Positions 43,301 to 55,300 of a DNA stretch of 64,000 nucleotides are shown piece after piece. The position numbers and the translations under genes were made by a program. The stretch's first letter is position 1. Each line of letters starts with the position of its first letter. The stretch comes from Leishmania mexicana MHOM/GT/2001/U1103 (Eukaryota > Euglenozoa > Kinetoplastea > Trypanosomatida > Trypanosomatidae), in the NCBI RefSeq assembly GCF_000234665.1, contig NC_018338.1, positions 112,501-176,500 of the forward strand, given 5' to 3'. The notes under the pieces were generated by a model. That model was not told where the DNA came from. It saw only the letters and a list, made by a program, of their open reading frames with translations, and made no database searches.

Positions 43301-46300
43301 CCTCGTCGTCCGCGCCGTCCAGCAGCAGCTCCGCGCCGTCCTCGTCGTCCGCGCCGTCCAGCAGCAGCTCTGCGCCGTCCTCGTCGTCTGCGCCGTCCAG
43401 CAGCAGCTCTGCGCCGTCCTCGTCGTCCGCGCCGTCCAGCAGCAGCTCTGCGCCGTCCTCGTCGTCTGCGCCGTCCAGCAGCAGCTCCGCGCCATCCTCG
43501 TCGTCCGCGCCGTCCAGCAGCAGCTCCGCGCCGTCCTCGTCGTCCGCGCCGTCCAGCAGCAGCTCTGCGCCGTCCTCGTCGTCTGCGCCGTCCAGCAGCA
43601 GCTCTGCGCCGTCCTCGTCGTCCGCGCCGTCCAGCAGCAGCTCCGCGCCGTCTTCGTCGTCCGCGCCGTCCAGCAGCAGCTCCGCGCCGTCCTCGTCGTC
43701 CGCGCCGTCCAGCAGCAGCTCTGCGCCGTCCTCGTCGTCTGCGCCGTCCAGCAGCAGCTCTGCGCCGTCCTCGTCGTCCGCGCCGTCCAGCAGCAGCTCT
43801 GCGCCGTCCTCGTCGTCTGCGCCGTCCAGCAGCAGCTCTGCGCCGTCCTCGTCGTCTGCGCCGTCCAGCAGCAGCTCCGCGCCGTCCTCGTCGTCCGCGC
43901 CGTCCAGCAGCAGCTCTGCGCCGTCCTCGTCGTCTGCGCCGTCCAGCAGCAGCTCTGCGTCGTCTTCGTCGTCTGCGCCGTCCAGCAGCAGCTCCGCGCC
44001 GTCCTCGTCGTCCGCGCCGTCCAGCAGCAGCTCTGCGCCGTCCTCGTCGTCTGCGCCGTCCAGCAGCAGCTCCGCGCCATCCTCGTCGTCCGCGCCGTCC
44101 AGCAGCAGCTCCGCGCCGTCCTCGTCGTCCGCGCCGTCCTCGTCGTCCGCGCCGTCCAGCAGCAGCTCTGCGCCGTCCTCGTCGTCCGCGCCGTCCAGCA
44201 GCAGCTCCGCGCCTTCCTCGTCGTCTGCACCGTCCAGCAGCAGCTCTGCGCCGTCCTCGTCGTCTGCGCCGTCCAGCAGCAGCTCCGCGCCGTCCTCGTC
44301 GTCTGCGCCGTCCAGCAGCAGCTCTGCGCCGTCCTCGTCGTCCGCGCCGTCCAGCAGCAGCTCCGCGCCTTCCTCGTCGTCTGCACCGTCCAGCAGCAGC
44401 TCTGCGCCGTCCTCGTCGTCTGCGCCGTCCAGCAGCAGCTCCGCGCCGTCCTCGTCGTCTGCGCCGTCCAGCAGCAGCTCCGCGCCTTCCTCGTCGTCTG
44501 CGCCGTCCAGCAGCAGCTCCGCGCCTTCCTCGTCGTCTGCACCGTCCAGCAGCAGCTCTGCGCCGTCCTCGTCGTCTGCGCCGTCCAGCAGCAGCTCCGC
44601 GCCGTCCTCGTCGTCTGCGCCGTCCAGCAGCAGCTCCGCGCCGTCCTCGTCGTCTGCGCCGTCCAGCAGCAGCTCCGCGCCGTCCTCGTCGTCTGCGCCG
44701 TCCAGCAGCAGCTCCGCGCCGTCCTCGTCGTCTGCGCCGTCCAGCAGCAGCTCTGCGCCGTCCTCGTCGTCTGCGCCGTCCAGCAGCAGCTCCGCGCCAT
44801 CCTCGTCGTCCGCGCCGTCCAGCAGCAGCTCCGCGCCGTCCTCGTCGTCCGCGCCGTCCAGCAGCAGCTCTGCGCCGTCCTCGTCGTCTGCGCCGTCCAG
44901 CAGCAGCTCTGCGCCGTCCTCGTCGTCCGCGCCGTCCAGCAGCAGCTCTGCGCCGTCCTCGTCGTCTGCGCCGTCCAGCAGCAGCTCCGCGCCGTCCTCG
45001 TCGTCCGCGCCGTCCAGCAGCAGCTCTGCGCCGTCCTCGTCGTCTGCGCCGTCCAGCAGCAGCTCTGCGTCGTCTTCGTCGTCTGCGCCGTCCAGCAGCA
45101 GCTCCGCGCCATCCTCGTCGTCCGCGCCGTCCAGCAGCAGCTCTGCGCCGTCCTCGTCGTCCGCGCCGTCCAGCAGCAGCTCCGCGCCATCCTCCTCGTC
45201 CGCGCCGTCCAGCAGCAGCTCCGCGCCGTCTTCGTCGTCCGCGCCGTCCAGCAGCAGCTCTGCGCCGTCCTCGTCGTCTGCGCCGTCCAGCAGCAGCTCT
45301 GCGCCGTCCTCGTCGTCTGCGCCGTCCAGCAGCAGCTCCGCGCCGTCCTCGTCGTCCGCGCCGTCCAGCAGCAGCTCTGCGCCGTCCTCGTCGTCCGCGC
45401 CGTCCAGCAGCAGCTCCGCGCCGTCCTCGTCGTCCGCGCCGTCCAGCAGCAGCTCTGCGTCGTCTTCGTCGTCTGCGCCGTCCAGCAGCAGCTCTGCGTC
45501 GTCTTCGTCGTCTGCGCCGTCCAGCAGCAGCTCTGCGCCGTCCTCGTCGTCTGCGCCGTCCAGCAGCAGCTCTGCGTCGTCCTCGTCGTCTGCGCCGTCC
45601 AGCAGCAGCTCTGCGCCGTCCTCGTCGTCCGCGCCGTCCAGCAGCAGCTCTGCGCCGTCCTCGTCGTCCGCGCCGTCCAGCAGCAGCTCTGCGCCGTCCT
45701 CGTCGTCCGCGCCGTCCAGCAGCAGCTCTGCGCCGTCTTCGTCGTCTGCGCCGTCCAGCAGCAGCTCCGCGCCGTCCTCGTCGTCTGCGCCGTCCAGCAG
45801 CAGCTCTGCGCCGTCCTCGTCGTCTGCGCCGTCCTCGTCGTCCGCGCCGTCCAGCAGCAGCTCTGCGCCGTCCTCGTCGTCTGCGCCGTCCAGCAGCAGC
45901 TCTGCGTCGTCCTCGTCGTCCGCGCCGTCCAGCAGCAGCTCTGCGCCGTCCTCGTCGTCCGCGCCGTCCAGCAGCAGCTCTGCGCCGTCTTCGTCGTCTG
46001 CGCCGTCCAGCAGCAGCTCCGCGCCGTCCTCGTCGTCTGCGCCGTCCAGCAGCAGCTCTGCGTCGTCTTCGTCGTCTGCGCCGTCCAGCAGCAGCTCCGC
46101 GCCGTCCTCGTCGTCCGCGCCGTCCAGCAGCAGCTCTGCGCCGTCCTCGTCGTCTGCGCCGTCCAGCAGCAGCTCTGCGCCGTCCTCGTCGTCCGCGCCG
46201 TCCAGCAGCAGCTCTGCGCCGTCCTCGTCGTCCGCGCCGTCCAGCAGCAGCTCTGCGCCGTCCTCGTCGTCCGCGCCGTCCAGCAGCAGCTCTGCGCCGT

Positions 46301-49300
46301 CCTCGTCGTCCGCGCCGTCCAGCAGCAGCTCTGCGTCGTCTTCGTCGTCTGCGCCGTCCAGCAGCAGCTCCGCGCCATCCTCGTCGTCCGCGCCGTCCAG
46401 CAGCAGCTCTGCGCCGTCCTCGTCGTCTGCGCCGTCCAGCAGCAGCTCTGCGCCGTCCTCGTCGTCTGCGCCGTCCAGCAGCAGCTCTGCGCCGTCCTCG
46501 TCGTCCGCGCCGTCCAGCAGCAGCTCTGCGCCGTCCTCGTCGTCTGCGCCGTCCAGCAGCAGCTCTGCGCCGTCCTCGTCGTCCGCGCCGTCCAGCAGCA
46601 GCTCTGCGCCGTCCTCGTCGTCTGCGCCGTCCAGCAGCAGCTCTGCGTCGTCCTCGTCGTCTGCGCCGTCCAGCAGCAGCTCTGCGTCGTCCTCGTCGTC
46701 TGCGCCGTCCAGCAGCAGCTCTGCGCCGTCCTCGTCGTCCGCGCCGTCCAGCAGCAGCTCTGCGCCGTCCTCGTCGTCTGCGCCGTCCAGCAGCAGCTCT
46801 GCGCCGTCCTCGTCGTCTGCGCCGTCCAGCAGCAGCTCTGCGCCGTCCTCGTCGTCTGCACCGTCCAGCAGCAGCTCTGCGCCGTCTTCGTCGTCTGCGC
46901 CGTCCAGCAGCAGCTCTGCGCCGTCTTCGTCGTCCGCGCCGTCCAGCAGCAGCTCTGCGCCGTCTTCGTCGTCTGCGCCGTCCAGCAGCAGCTCCGCGCC
47001 GTCCTCGTCGTCTGCGCCGTCCAGCAGCAGCTCTGCTCCGTCCTCGTCGTCCGCGCCGTCCAGCAGCAGCTCCGCGCCGTCCTCGTCGTCTGCGCCGTCC
47101 AGCAGCAGCTCCGCGCCGTCCTCGTCGTCTGCGCCGTCCAGCAGCAGCTCTGCTCCGTCCTCGTCGTCCGCGCCGTCCAGCAGCAGCTCTGCGCCGTCCT
47201 CGTCGTCCGCGCCGTCCAGCAGCAGCTCCGCGCCGTCCTCGTCGTCTGCCCCGTCCTCGTCGTCCGCGCCGTCCTCGTCGTCCGCGCCGTCCAGCAGCAG
47301 CTCTGCGCCGTCCTCGTCGTCCGCGCCGTCCAGCAGCAGCTCTGCGCCGTCCTCGTCGTCCGCGCCGTCCAGCAGCAGCTCTGCGCCGTCCTCGTCGTCC
47401 GCGCCGTCCAGCAGCAGCTCCGCGCCGTCCTCGTCGTCCGCGCCGTCCAGCAGCAGCTCCGCGCCGTCCTCGTCGTCCGCGCCGTCCAGCAGCAGCTCCG
47501 CGCCGTCCTCGTCGTCCGCGCCGTCCAGCAGCAGCTCCGCGCCGTCCTCGTCGTCCGCGCCGTCCAGCAGCAGCTCTGCGCCGTCCTCGTCGTCTGCGCC
47601 GTCCAGCAGCAGCTCTGCGCCGTCCTCGTCGTCCGCGCCGTCCAGCAGCAGCTCTGCGCCGTCCTCGTCGTCCGCGCCGTCCAGCAGCAGCTCTGCGCCG
47701 TCCTCGTCGTCTGCGCCGTCCAGCAGCAGCTCTGCGCCGTCCTCGTCGTCCGCGCCGTCCAGCAGCAGCTCCGCGCCGTCCTCGTCGTCCGCGCCGTCCA
47801 GCAGCAGCTCTGCGCCGTCCTCGTCGTCCGCGCCGTCCAGCAGCAGCTCCGCGCCGTCCTCGTCGTCCGCGCCGTCCAGCAGCAGCTCTGCGCCGTCCTC
47901 GTCGTCCGCGCCGTCCAGCAGCAGCTCTGCGCCGTCCTCGTCGTCCGCGCCGTCCAGCAGCAGCTCTGCGCCGTCCTCGTCGTCCGCGCCGTCCAGCAGC
48001 AGCTCTGCGCCGTCTTCGTCGTCCGCGCCGTCCAGCAGCAGCTCCGCGCCGTCTTCGTCGTCCGCGCCGTCCAGCAGCAGCTCTGCGCCGTCCTCGTCGT
48101 CCGCGCCGTCCAGCAGCAGCTCTGCGCCGTCCTCGTCGTCCGCACCGTCCAGCAGCAGCTCTGCGCCGTCCTCGTCGTCTGCGCCGTCCAGCAGCAGCTC
48201 CGCGCCGTCCTCGTCGTCCGCACCGTCCAGCAGCAGCTCTGCGCCGTCCTCGTCGTCTGCACCGTCCAGCAGCAGCTCCGCGCCGTCCTCGTCGTCCGCG
48301 CCGTCCAGCAGCAGCTCCGCGCCGTCCTCGTCGTCCGCGCCGTCCAGCAGCAGCTCTGCGCCGTCCTCGTCGTCCGCGCCGTCCAGCAGCAGCTCTGCGC
48401 CGTCCTCGTCGTCCGCACCGTCCAGCAGCAGCTCTGCGCCGTCCTCGTCGTCTGCGCCGTCCAGCAGCAGCTCTGCGCCGTCCTCGTCGTCCGCGCCGTC
48501 CAGCAGCAGCTCTGCGCCGTCCTCGTCGTCCGCGCCGTCCAGCAGCAGCTCCGCGCCGTCCTCGTCGTCCGCGCCGTCCAGCAGCAGCTCTGCGCCGTCC
48601 TCGTCGTCCGCGCCGTCCAGCAGCAGCTCTGCGCCGTCTTCGTCGTCCGCGCCGTCCAGCAGCAGCTCCGCGCCGTCTTCGTCGTCTGCGCCGTCCAGCA
48701 GCAGCTCCGCGCCGTCCTCGTCGTCCGCACCGTCCAGCAGCAGCTCCGCGCCGTCTTCGTCGTCTGCGCCGTCCAGCAGCAGCTCCGCGCCGTCCTCGTC
48801 GTCCGCGCCGTCCAGCAGCAGCTCTGCGCCGTCTTCGTCGTCCGCGCCGTCCAGCAGCAGCTCTGCGCCGTCCTCGTCGTCCGCGCCGTCCAGCAGCAGC
48901 TCTGCGCCGTCCTCGTCGTCCGCGCCGTCCAGCAGCAGCTCTGCGCCGTCCTCGTCGTCTGCGCCGTCCAGCAGCAGCTCTGCGCCGTCCTCGTCGTCCG
49001 CGCCGTCCAGCAGCAGCTCTGCGCCGTCTTCGTCGTCCGCGCCGTCCAGCAGCAGCTCCGCGCCGTCTTCGTCGTCCGCGCCGTCCAGCAGCAGCTCTGC
49101 GCCGTCCTCGTCGTCCGCGCCGTCCAGCAGCAGCTCTGCGCCGTCCTCGTCGTCCGCGCCGTCCAGCAGCAGCTCCGCGCCGTCCTCGTCGTCCGCGCCG
49201 TCCAGCAGCAGCTCTGCGCCGTCTTCGTCGTCCGCGCCGTCCAGCAGCAGCTCTGCGCCGTCTTCGTCGTCCGCGCCGTCCAGCAGCAGCTCTGCGCCGT

Positions 49301-52300
49301 CTTCGTCGTCCGCACCGTCCAGCAGCAGCTCTGCGCCGTCTTCGTCGTCCGCGCCGTCCAGCAGCAGCTCTGCGCCGTCCTCGTCGTCCGCGCCGTCCAG
49401 CAGCAGCTCTGCGCCGTCCTCGTCGTCTGCGCCGTCCAGCAGCAGCTCCGCGCCGTCCTCGTCGTCCGCGCCGTCCAGCAGCAGCTCTGCGCCGTCCTCG
49501 TCGTCCGCGCCGTCCAGCAGCAGCTCTGCGCCGTCTTCGTCGTCCGCGCCGTCCAGCAGCAGCTCTGCGCCGTCCTCGTCGTCCGCGCCGTCCAGCAGCA
49601 GCTCTGCGCCGTCCTCGTCGTCCGCGCCGTCCAGCAGCAGCTCTGCGCCGTCCTCGTCGTCCGCGCCGTCCAGCAGCAGCTCTGCGCCGTCCTCGTCGTC
49701 CGCGCCGTCCAGCAGCAGCTCTGCGCCGTCCTCGTCGTCCGCGCCGTCCAGCAGCAGCTCCGCGCCGTCCTCGTCGTCTGCGCCGTCCAGCAGCAGCTCT
49801 GCGCCGTCCTCGTCGTCCGCGCCGTCCAGCAGCAGCTCTGCGCCGTCTTCGTCGTCCGCGCCGTCCAGCAGCAGCTCTGCGCCGTCCTCGTCGTCCGCGC
49901 CGTCCAGCAGCAGCTCTGCGCCGTCCTCGTCGTCTGCGCCGTCCAGCAGCAGCTCTGCGCCGTCCTCGTCGTCTGCGCCGTCCAGCAGCAGCTCCGCACC
50001 GTCCTCGTCGTCTGCGCCGTCCAGCAGCAGCTCCGCGCCGTCCTCGTCGTCTGCGCCGTCCAGCAGCAGCTCTGCGCCGTCCTCGTCGTCCGCGCCGTCC
50101 AGCAGCAGCTCTGCGCCGTCTTCGTCGTCCGCGCCGTCCAGCAGCAGCTCTGCGCCGTCCTCGTCGTCCGCGCCGTCCAGCAGCAGCTCTGCGCCGTCCT
50201 CGTCGTCCGCGCCGTCCAGCAGCAGCTCTGCGCCGTCCTCGTCGTCCGCGCCGTCCAGCAGCAGCTCCGCGCCGTCCTCGTCGTCTGCGCCGTCCAGCAG
50301 CAGCTCTGCGCCGTCCTCGTCGTCCGCGCCGTCCAGCAGCAGCTCTGCGCCGTCTTCGTCGTCCGCGCCGTCCAGCAGCAGCTCTGCGCCGTCCTCGTCG
50401 TCCGCGCCGTCCAGCAGCAGCTCTGCGCCGTCCTCGTCGTCCGCGCCGTCCAGCAGCAGCTCTGCGCCGTCCTCGTCGTCTGCGCCGTCCAGCAGCAGCT
50501 CTGCGCCGTCTTCGTCGTCTGCGCCGTCCAGCAGCAGCTCTGCGCCGTCTTCGTCGTCCGCGCCGTCCAGCAGCAGCTCTGCGCCGTCCTCGTCGTCCGC
50601 GCCGTCCAGCAGCAGCTCTGCGCCGTCCTCGTCGTCTGCACCGTCCAGCAGCAGCTCCGCGCCGTCCTCGTCGTCTGCGCCGTCCAGCAGCAGCTCCGCG
50701 CCGTCCTCGTCGTCCGCGCCGTCCAGCAGCAGCTCTGCGCCGTCCTCGTCGTCCGCGCCGTCCAGCAGCAGCTCTGCTCCGTCCTCGTCGTCTGCACCGT
50801 CCAGCAGCAGCTCTGCGCCGTCTTCGTCGTCTGCGCCGTCCAGCAGCAGCTCTGCGCCGTCCTCGTCGTCCGCGCCGTCCAGCAGCAGCTCCGCGCCGTC
50901 CTCGTCGTCTGCGCCGTCCAGCAGCAGCTCTGCGCCGTCCTCGTCGTCTGCGCCGTCCAGCAGCAGCTCTGCGCCGTCCTCGTCGTCCGCGCCGTCCAGC
51001 AGCAGCTCTGCGCCGTCCTCGTCGTCCGCGCCGTCCAGCAGCAGCTCCGCGCCGTCCTCGTCGTCCGCGCCGTCCAGCAGCAGCTCCGCGCCGTCCTCGT
51101 CGTCCGCGCCGTCCAGCAGCAGCTCCGCGCCGTCCTCGTCGTCCGCGCCGTCCAGCAGCAGCTCTGCGCCGTCCTCGTCGTCCGCGCCGTCCAGCAGCAG
51201 CTCTGCGCCGTCCTCGTCGTCCGCGCCGTCCAGCAGCAGCTCCGCGCCGTCCTCGTCGTCCGCGCCGTCCAGCAGCAGCTCTGCGCCGTCCTCGTCGTCC
51301 GCGCCGTCCAGCAGCAGCTCTGCGCCGTCCTCGTCGTCTGCGCCGTCCAGCAGCAGCTCTGCGCCGTCCTCGTCGTCCGCGCCGTCCAGCAGCAGCTCCG
51401 CGCCGTCCTCGTCGTCCGCGCCGTCCAGCAGCAGCTCTGCGTCGTCCTCGTCGTCTGCGCCGTCCAGCAGCAGCTCTGCACCGTCCTCGTCGTCCGCGCC
51501 GTCCAGCAGCAGCTCTGCGCCGTCTTCGTCGTCCGCGCCGTCCAGCAGCAGCTCCGCGCCTTCCTCGTCGTCTGCACCGTCCAGCAGCAGCTCTGCGCCG
51601 TCCTCGTCGTCTGCGCCGTCCAGCAGCAGCTCCGCGCCGTCCTCGTCGTCCGCGCCGTCCAGCAGCAGCTCTGCGCCGTCTTCGTCGTCTGCGCCGTCCA
51701 GCAGCAGCTCCGCGCCGTCCTCGTCGTCCGCGCCGTCCAGCAGCAGCTCTGCGCCGTCTTCGTCGTCTGCGCCGTCCAGCAGCAGCTCCGCGCCGTCCTC
51801 GTCGTCCGCGCCGTCCAGCAGCAGCTCTGCGCCGTCTTCGTCGTCTGCGCCGTCCAGCAGCAGCTCTGCGCCGTCCTCGTCGTCTGCGCCGTCCAGCAGC
51901 AGCTCTGCGCCGTCTTCGTCGTCTGCGCCGTCCAGCAGCAGCTCCGCGCCGTCCTCGTCGTCCGCGCCGTCCAGCAGCAGCTCTGCGCCGTCTTCGTCGT
52001 CCGCGCCGTCCAGCAGCAGCTCTGCGCCGTCCTCGTCGTCTGCGCCGTCCAGCAGCAGCTCCGCGCCGTCCTCGTCGTCTGCGCCGTCCAGCAGCAGCTC
52101 TGCGCCGTCCTCGTCGTCTGCGCCGTCCAGCAGCAGCTCTGCGCCGTCTTCGTCGTCTGCGCCGTCCAGCAGCAGCTCCGCGCCGTCCTCGTCGTCCGCA
52201 CCGTCCAGCAGCAGCTCTGCGCCGTCCTCGTCGTCTGCACCGTCCAGCAGCAGCTCTGCGCCGTCCTCGTCGTCTGCGCCGTCCAGCAGCAGCTCTGCGC

Positions 52301-55300
52301 CGTCTTCGTCGTCTGCGCCGTCCAGCAGCAGCTCCGCGCCGTCCTCGTCGTCTGCACCGTCCAGCAGCAGCTCTGCGCCGTCTTCGTCGTCTGCGCCGTC
52401 TTCGTCGTCTGCGCCGTCCAGCAGCAGCTCTGCGCCGTCCTCGTCGTCTGCACCGTCCAGCAGCAGCTCTGCGCCGTCCTCGTCGTCTGCACCGTCCAGC
52501 AGCAGCTCCGCGCCGTCCTCGTCGTCTGCACCGTCCAGCAGCAGCTCTGCGCCGTCCTCGTCGTCTGCGCCGTCCAGCAGCAGCTCCGCGCCGTCTTCGT
52601 CGTCTGCGCCGTCCAGCAGCAGCTCTGCGCCGTCTTCGTCGTCTGCGCCGTCCAGCAGCAGCTCTGCGCCGTCCTCGTCGTCTGCACCGTCCAGCAGCAG
52701 CTCTGCGCCGTCCTCGTCGTCTGCGCCGTCCAGCAGCAGCTCTGCGCCGTCCTCGTCGTCTGCACCGTCCAGCAGCAGCTCCGCGCCGTCCTCGTCGTCT
52801 GCACCGTCCAGCAGCAGCTCTGCGCCGTCCTCGTCGTCTGCGCCGTCCAGCAGCAGCTCCGCGCCGTCTTCGTCGTCTGCGCCGTCCAGCAGCAGCTCTG
52901 CGCCGTCTTCGTCGTCTGCGCCGTCCAGCAGCAGCTCTGCGCCGTCCTCGTCGTCTGCACCGTCCAGCAGCAGCTCTGCGCCGTCTTCGTCGTCCGCGCC
53001 GTCCAGCAGCAGCTCTGCGCCGTCCTCGTCGTCTGCGCCGTCCAGCAGCAGCTCCGCGCCGTCCTCGTCGTCTGCACCGTCCAGCAGCAGCTCTGCGCCG
53101 TCCTCGTCGTCTGCACCGTCCAGCAGCAGCTCTGCGCCGTCCTCGTCGTCTGCGCCGTCCTCGTCTTCTGCACCGTCCAGCAGCAGCTCTGCGCCGTCCT
53201 CGTCGTCTGCGCCGTCCAGCAGCAGCTCCGCGCCGTCTTCGTCGTCTGCGCCGTCCAGCAGCAGCTCCGCGCCGTCCTCGTCGTCTGCGCCGTCCAGCAG
53301 CAGCTCTGCGCCGTCCTCGTCGTCTGCGCCGTCCAGCAGCAGCTCCGCGCCGTCCTCGTCGTCTGCACCGTCCAGCAGCAGCTCTGCGCCGTCTTCGTCG
53401 TCTGCGCCGTCCAGCAGCAGCTCTGCGCCGTCCTCGTCGTCTGCACCGTCCAGCAGCAGCTCTGCGCCGTCCTCGTCGTCTGCGCCGTCCAGCAGCAGCT
53501 CCGCGCCGTCCTCGTCGTCTGCGCCGTCCAGCAGCAGCTCCGCGCCGTCTTCGTCGTCTGCGCCGTCCAGCAGCAGCTCCGCGCCATCCTCGTCGTCCGC
53601 GCCGTCCAGCAGCAGCTCTGCGCCGTCTTCGTCGTCTGCGCCGTCCAGCAGCAGCTCTGCGCCGTCCTCGTCGTCTGCGCCGTCCAGCAGCAGCTCCGCG
53701 CCGTCCTCGTCGTCCGCGCCGTCCAGCAGCAGCTCCGCGTCGTCCTCGTCGTCCGCGCCGTCCAGCAGCAGCTCAGCGTCGTCCTCGTCGTCTGCACCGT
53801 CCAGCAGCAGCTCTGCGCCGTCCTCGTCGTCTGCGCCGTCCAGCAGCAGCTCTGCGTCGTCTTCGTCGTCTGCGCCGTCCAGCAGCAGCTCCGCGCCATC
53901 CTCGTCGTCCGCGCCGTCCAGCAGCAGCTCCGCGCCGTCCTCGTCGTCTGCGCCGTCCAGCAGCAGCTCTGCGCCGTCCTCGTCGTCTGCGCCGTCCAGC
54001 AGCAGCTCCGCGCCGTCCTCGTCGTCCGCGCCGTCCAGCAGCAGCTCTGCGCCGTCCTCGTCGTCTGCGCCGTCCAGCAGCAGCTCTGCGTCGTCTTCGT
54101 CGTCTGCGCCGTCCAGCAGCAGCTCCGCGCCGTCCTCGTCGTCCGCGCCGTCCAGCAGCAGCTCTGCGCCGTCTTCGTCGTCTGCGCCGTCCAGCAGCAG
54201 CTCCGCGCCGTCCTCGTCGTCCGCGCCGTCCAGCAGCAGCTCTGCGCCGTCCTCGTCGTCTGCGCCGTCCAGCAGCAGCTCTGCGCCGTCCTCGTCGTCT
54301 GCGCCGTCCAGCAGCAGCTCTGCGCCGTCCTCGTCGTCTGCGCCGTCCAGCAGCAGCTCTGCGCCGTCCTCGTCGTCCGCGCCGTCCAGCAGCAGCTCTG
54401 CGCCGTCCTCGTCGTCTGCGCCGTCCAGCAGCAGCTCCGCGCCGTCCTCGTCGTCCGCGCCGTCCAGCAGCAGCTCTGCGCCGTCCTCGTCGTCCGCGCC
54501 GTCCAGCAGCAGCTCTGCGCCGTCCTCGTCGTCTGCGCCGTCCAGCAGCAGCTCTGCGCCGTCCTCGTCGTCCGCGCCGTCCAGCAGCAGCTCTGCGCCG
54601 TCCTCGTCGTCCGCGCCGTCCAGCAGCAGCTCTGCGTCGTCCTCGTCGTCTGCGCCGTCCAGCAGCAGCTCTGCGCCGTCCTCGTCGTCCGCGCCGTCCA
54701 GCAGCAGCTCTGCGCCGTCCTCGTCGTCCGCGCCGTCCAGCAGCAGCTCTGCGCCGTCCTCGTCGTCTGCGCCGTCCAGCAGCAGCTCTGCGTCGTCCTC
54801 GTCGTCTGCGCCGTCCAGCAGCAGCTCTGCGCCGTCCTCGTCGTCCGCGCCGTCCAGCAGCAGCTCTGCGCCGTCCTCGTCGTCCGCGCCGTCCAGCAGC
54901 AGCTCTGCGCCGTCCTCGTCGTCTGCGCCGTCCAGCAGCAGCTCTGCGCCGTCCTCGTCGTCCGCGCCGTCCAGCAGCAGCTCTGCGTCGTCCTCGTCGT
55001 CTGCGCCGTCCAGCAGCAGCTCTGCGCCGTCCTCGTCGTCCGCGCCGTCCAGCAGCAGCTCTGCGCCGTCCTCGTCGTCCGCGCCGTCCAGCAGCAGCTC
55101 TGCGTCGTCTTCGTCGTCTGCGCCGTCCAGCAGCAGCTCTGCGTCGTCTTCGTCGTCTGCGCCGTCCAGCAGCAGCTCTGCGCCGTCCTCGTCGTCCGCG
55201 CCGTCCAGCAGCAGCTCTGCGCCGTCCTCGTCGTCTGCGCCGTCCAGCAGCAGCTCTGCGTCGTCCTCGTCGTCTGCGCCGTCCAGCAGCAGCTCTGCGC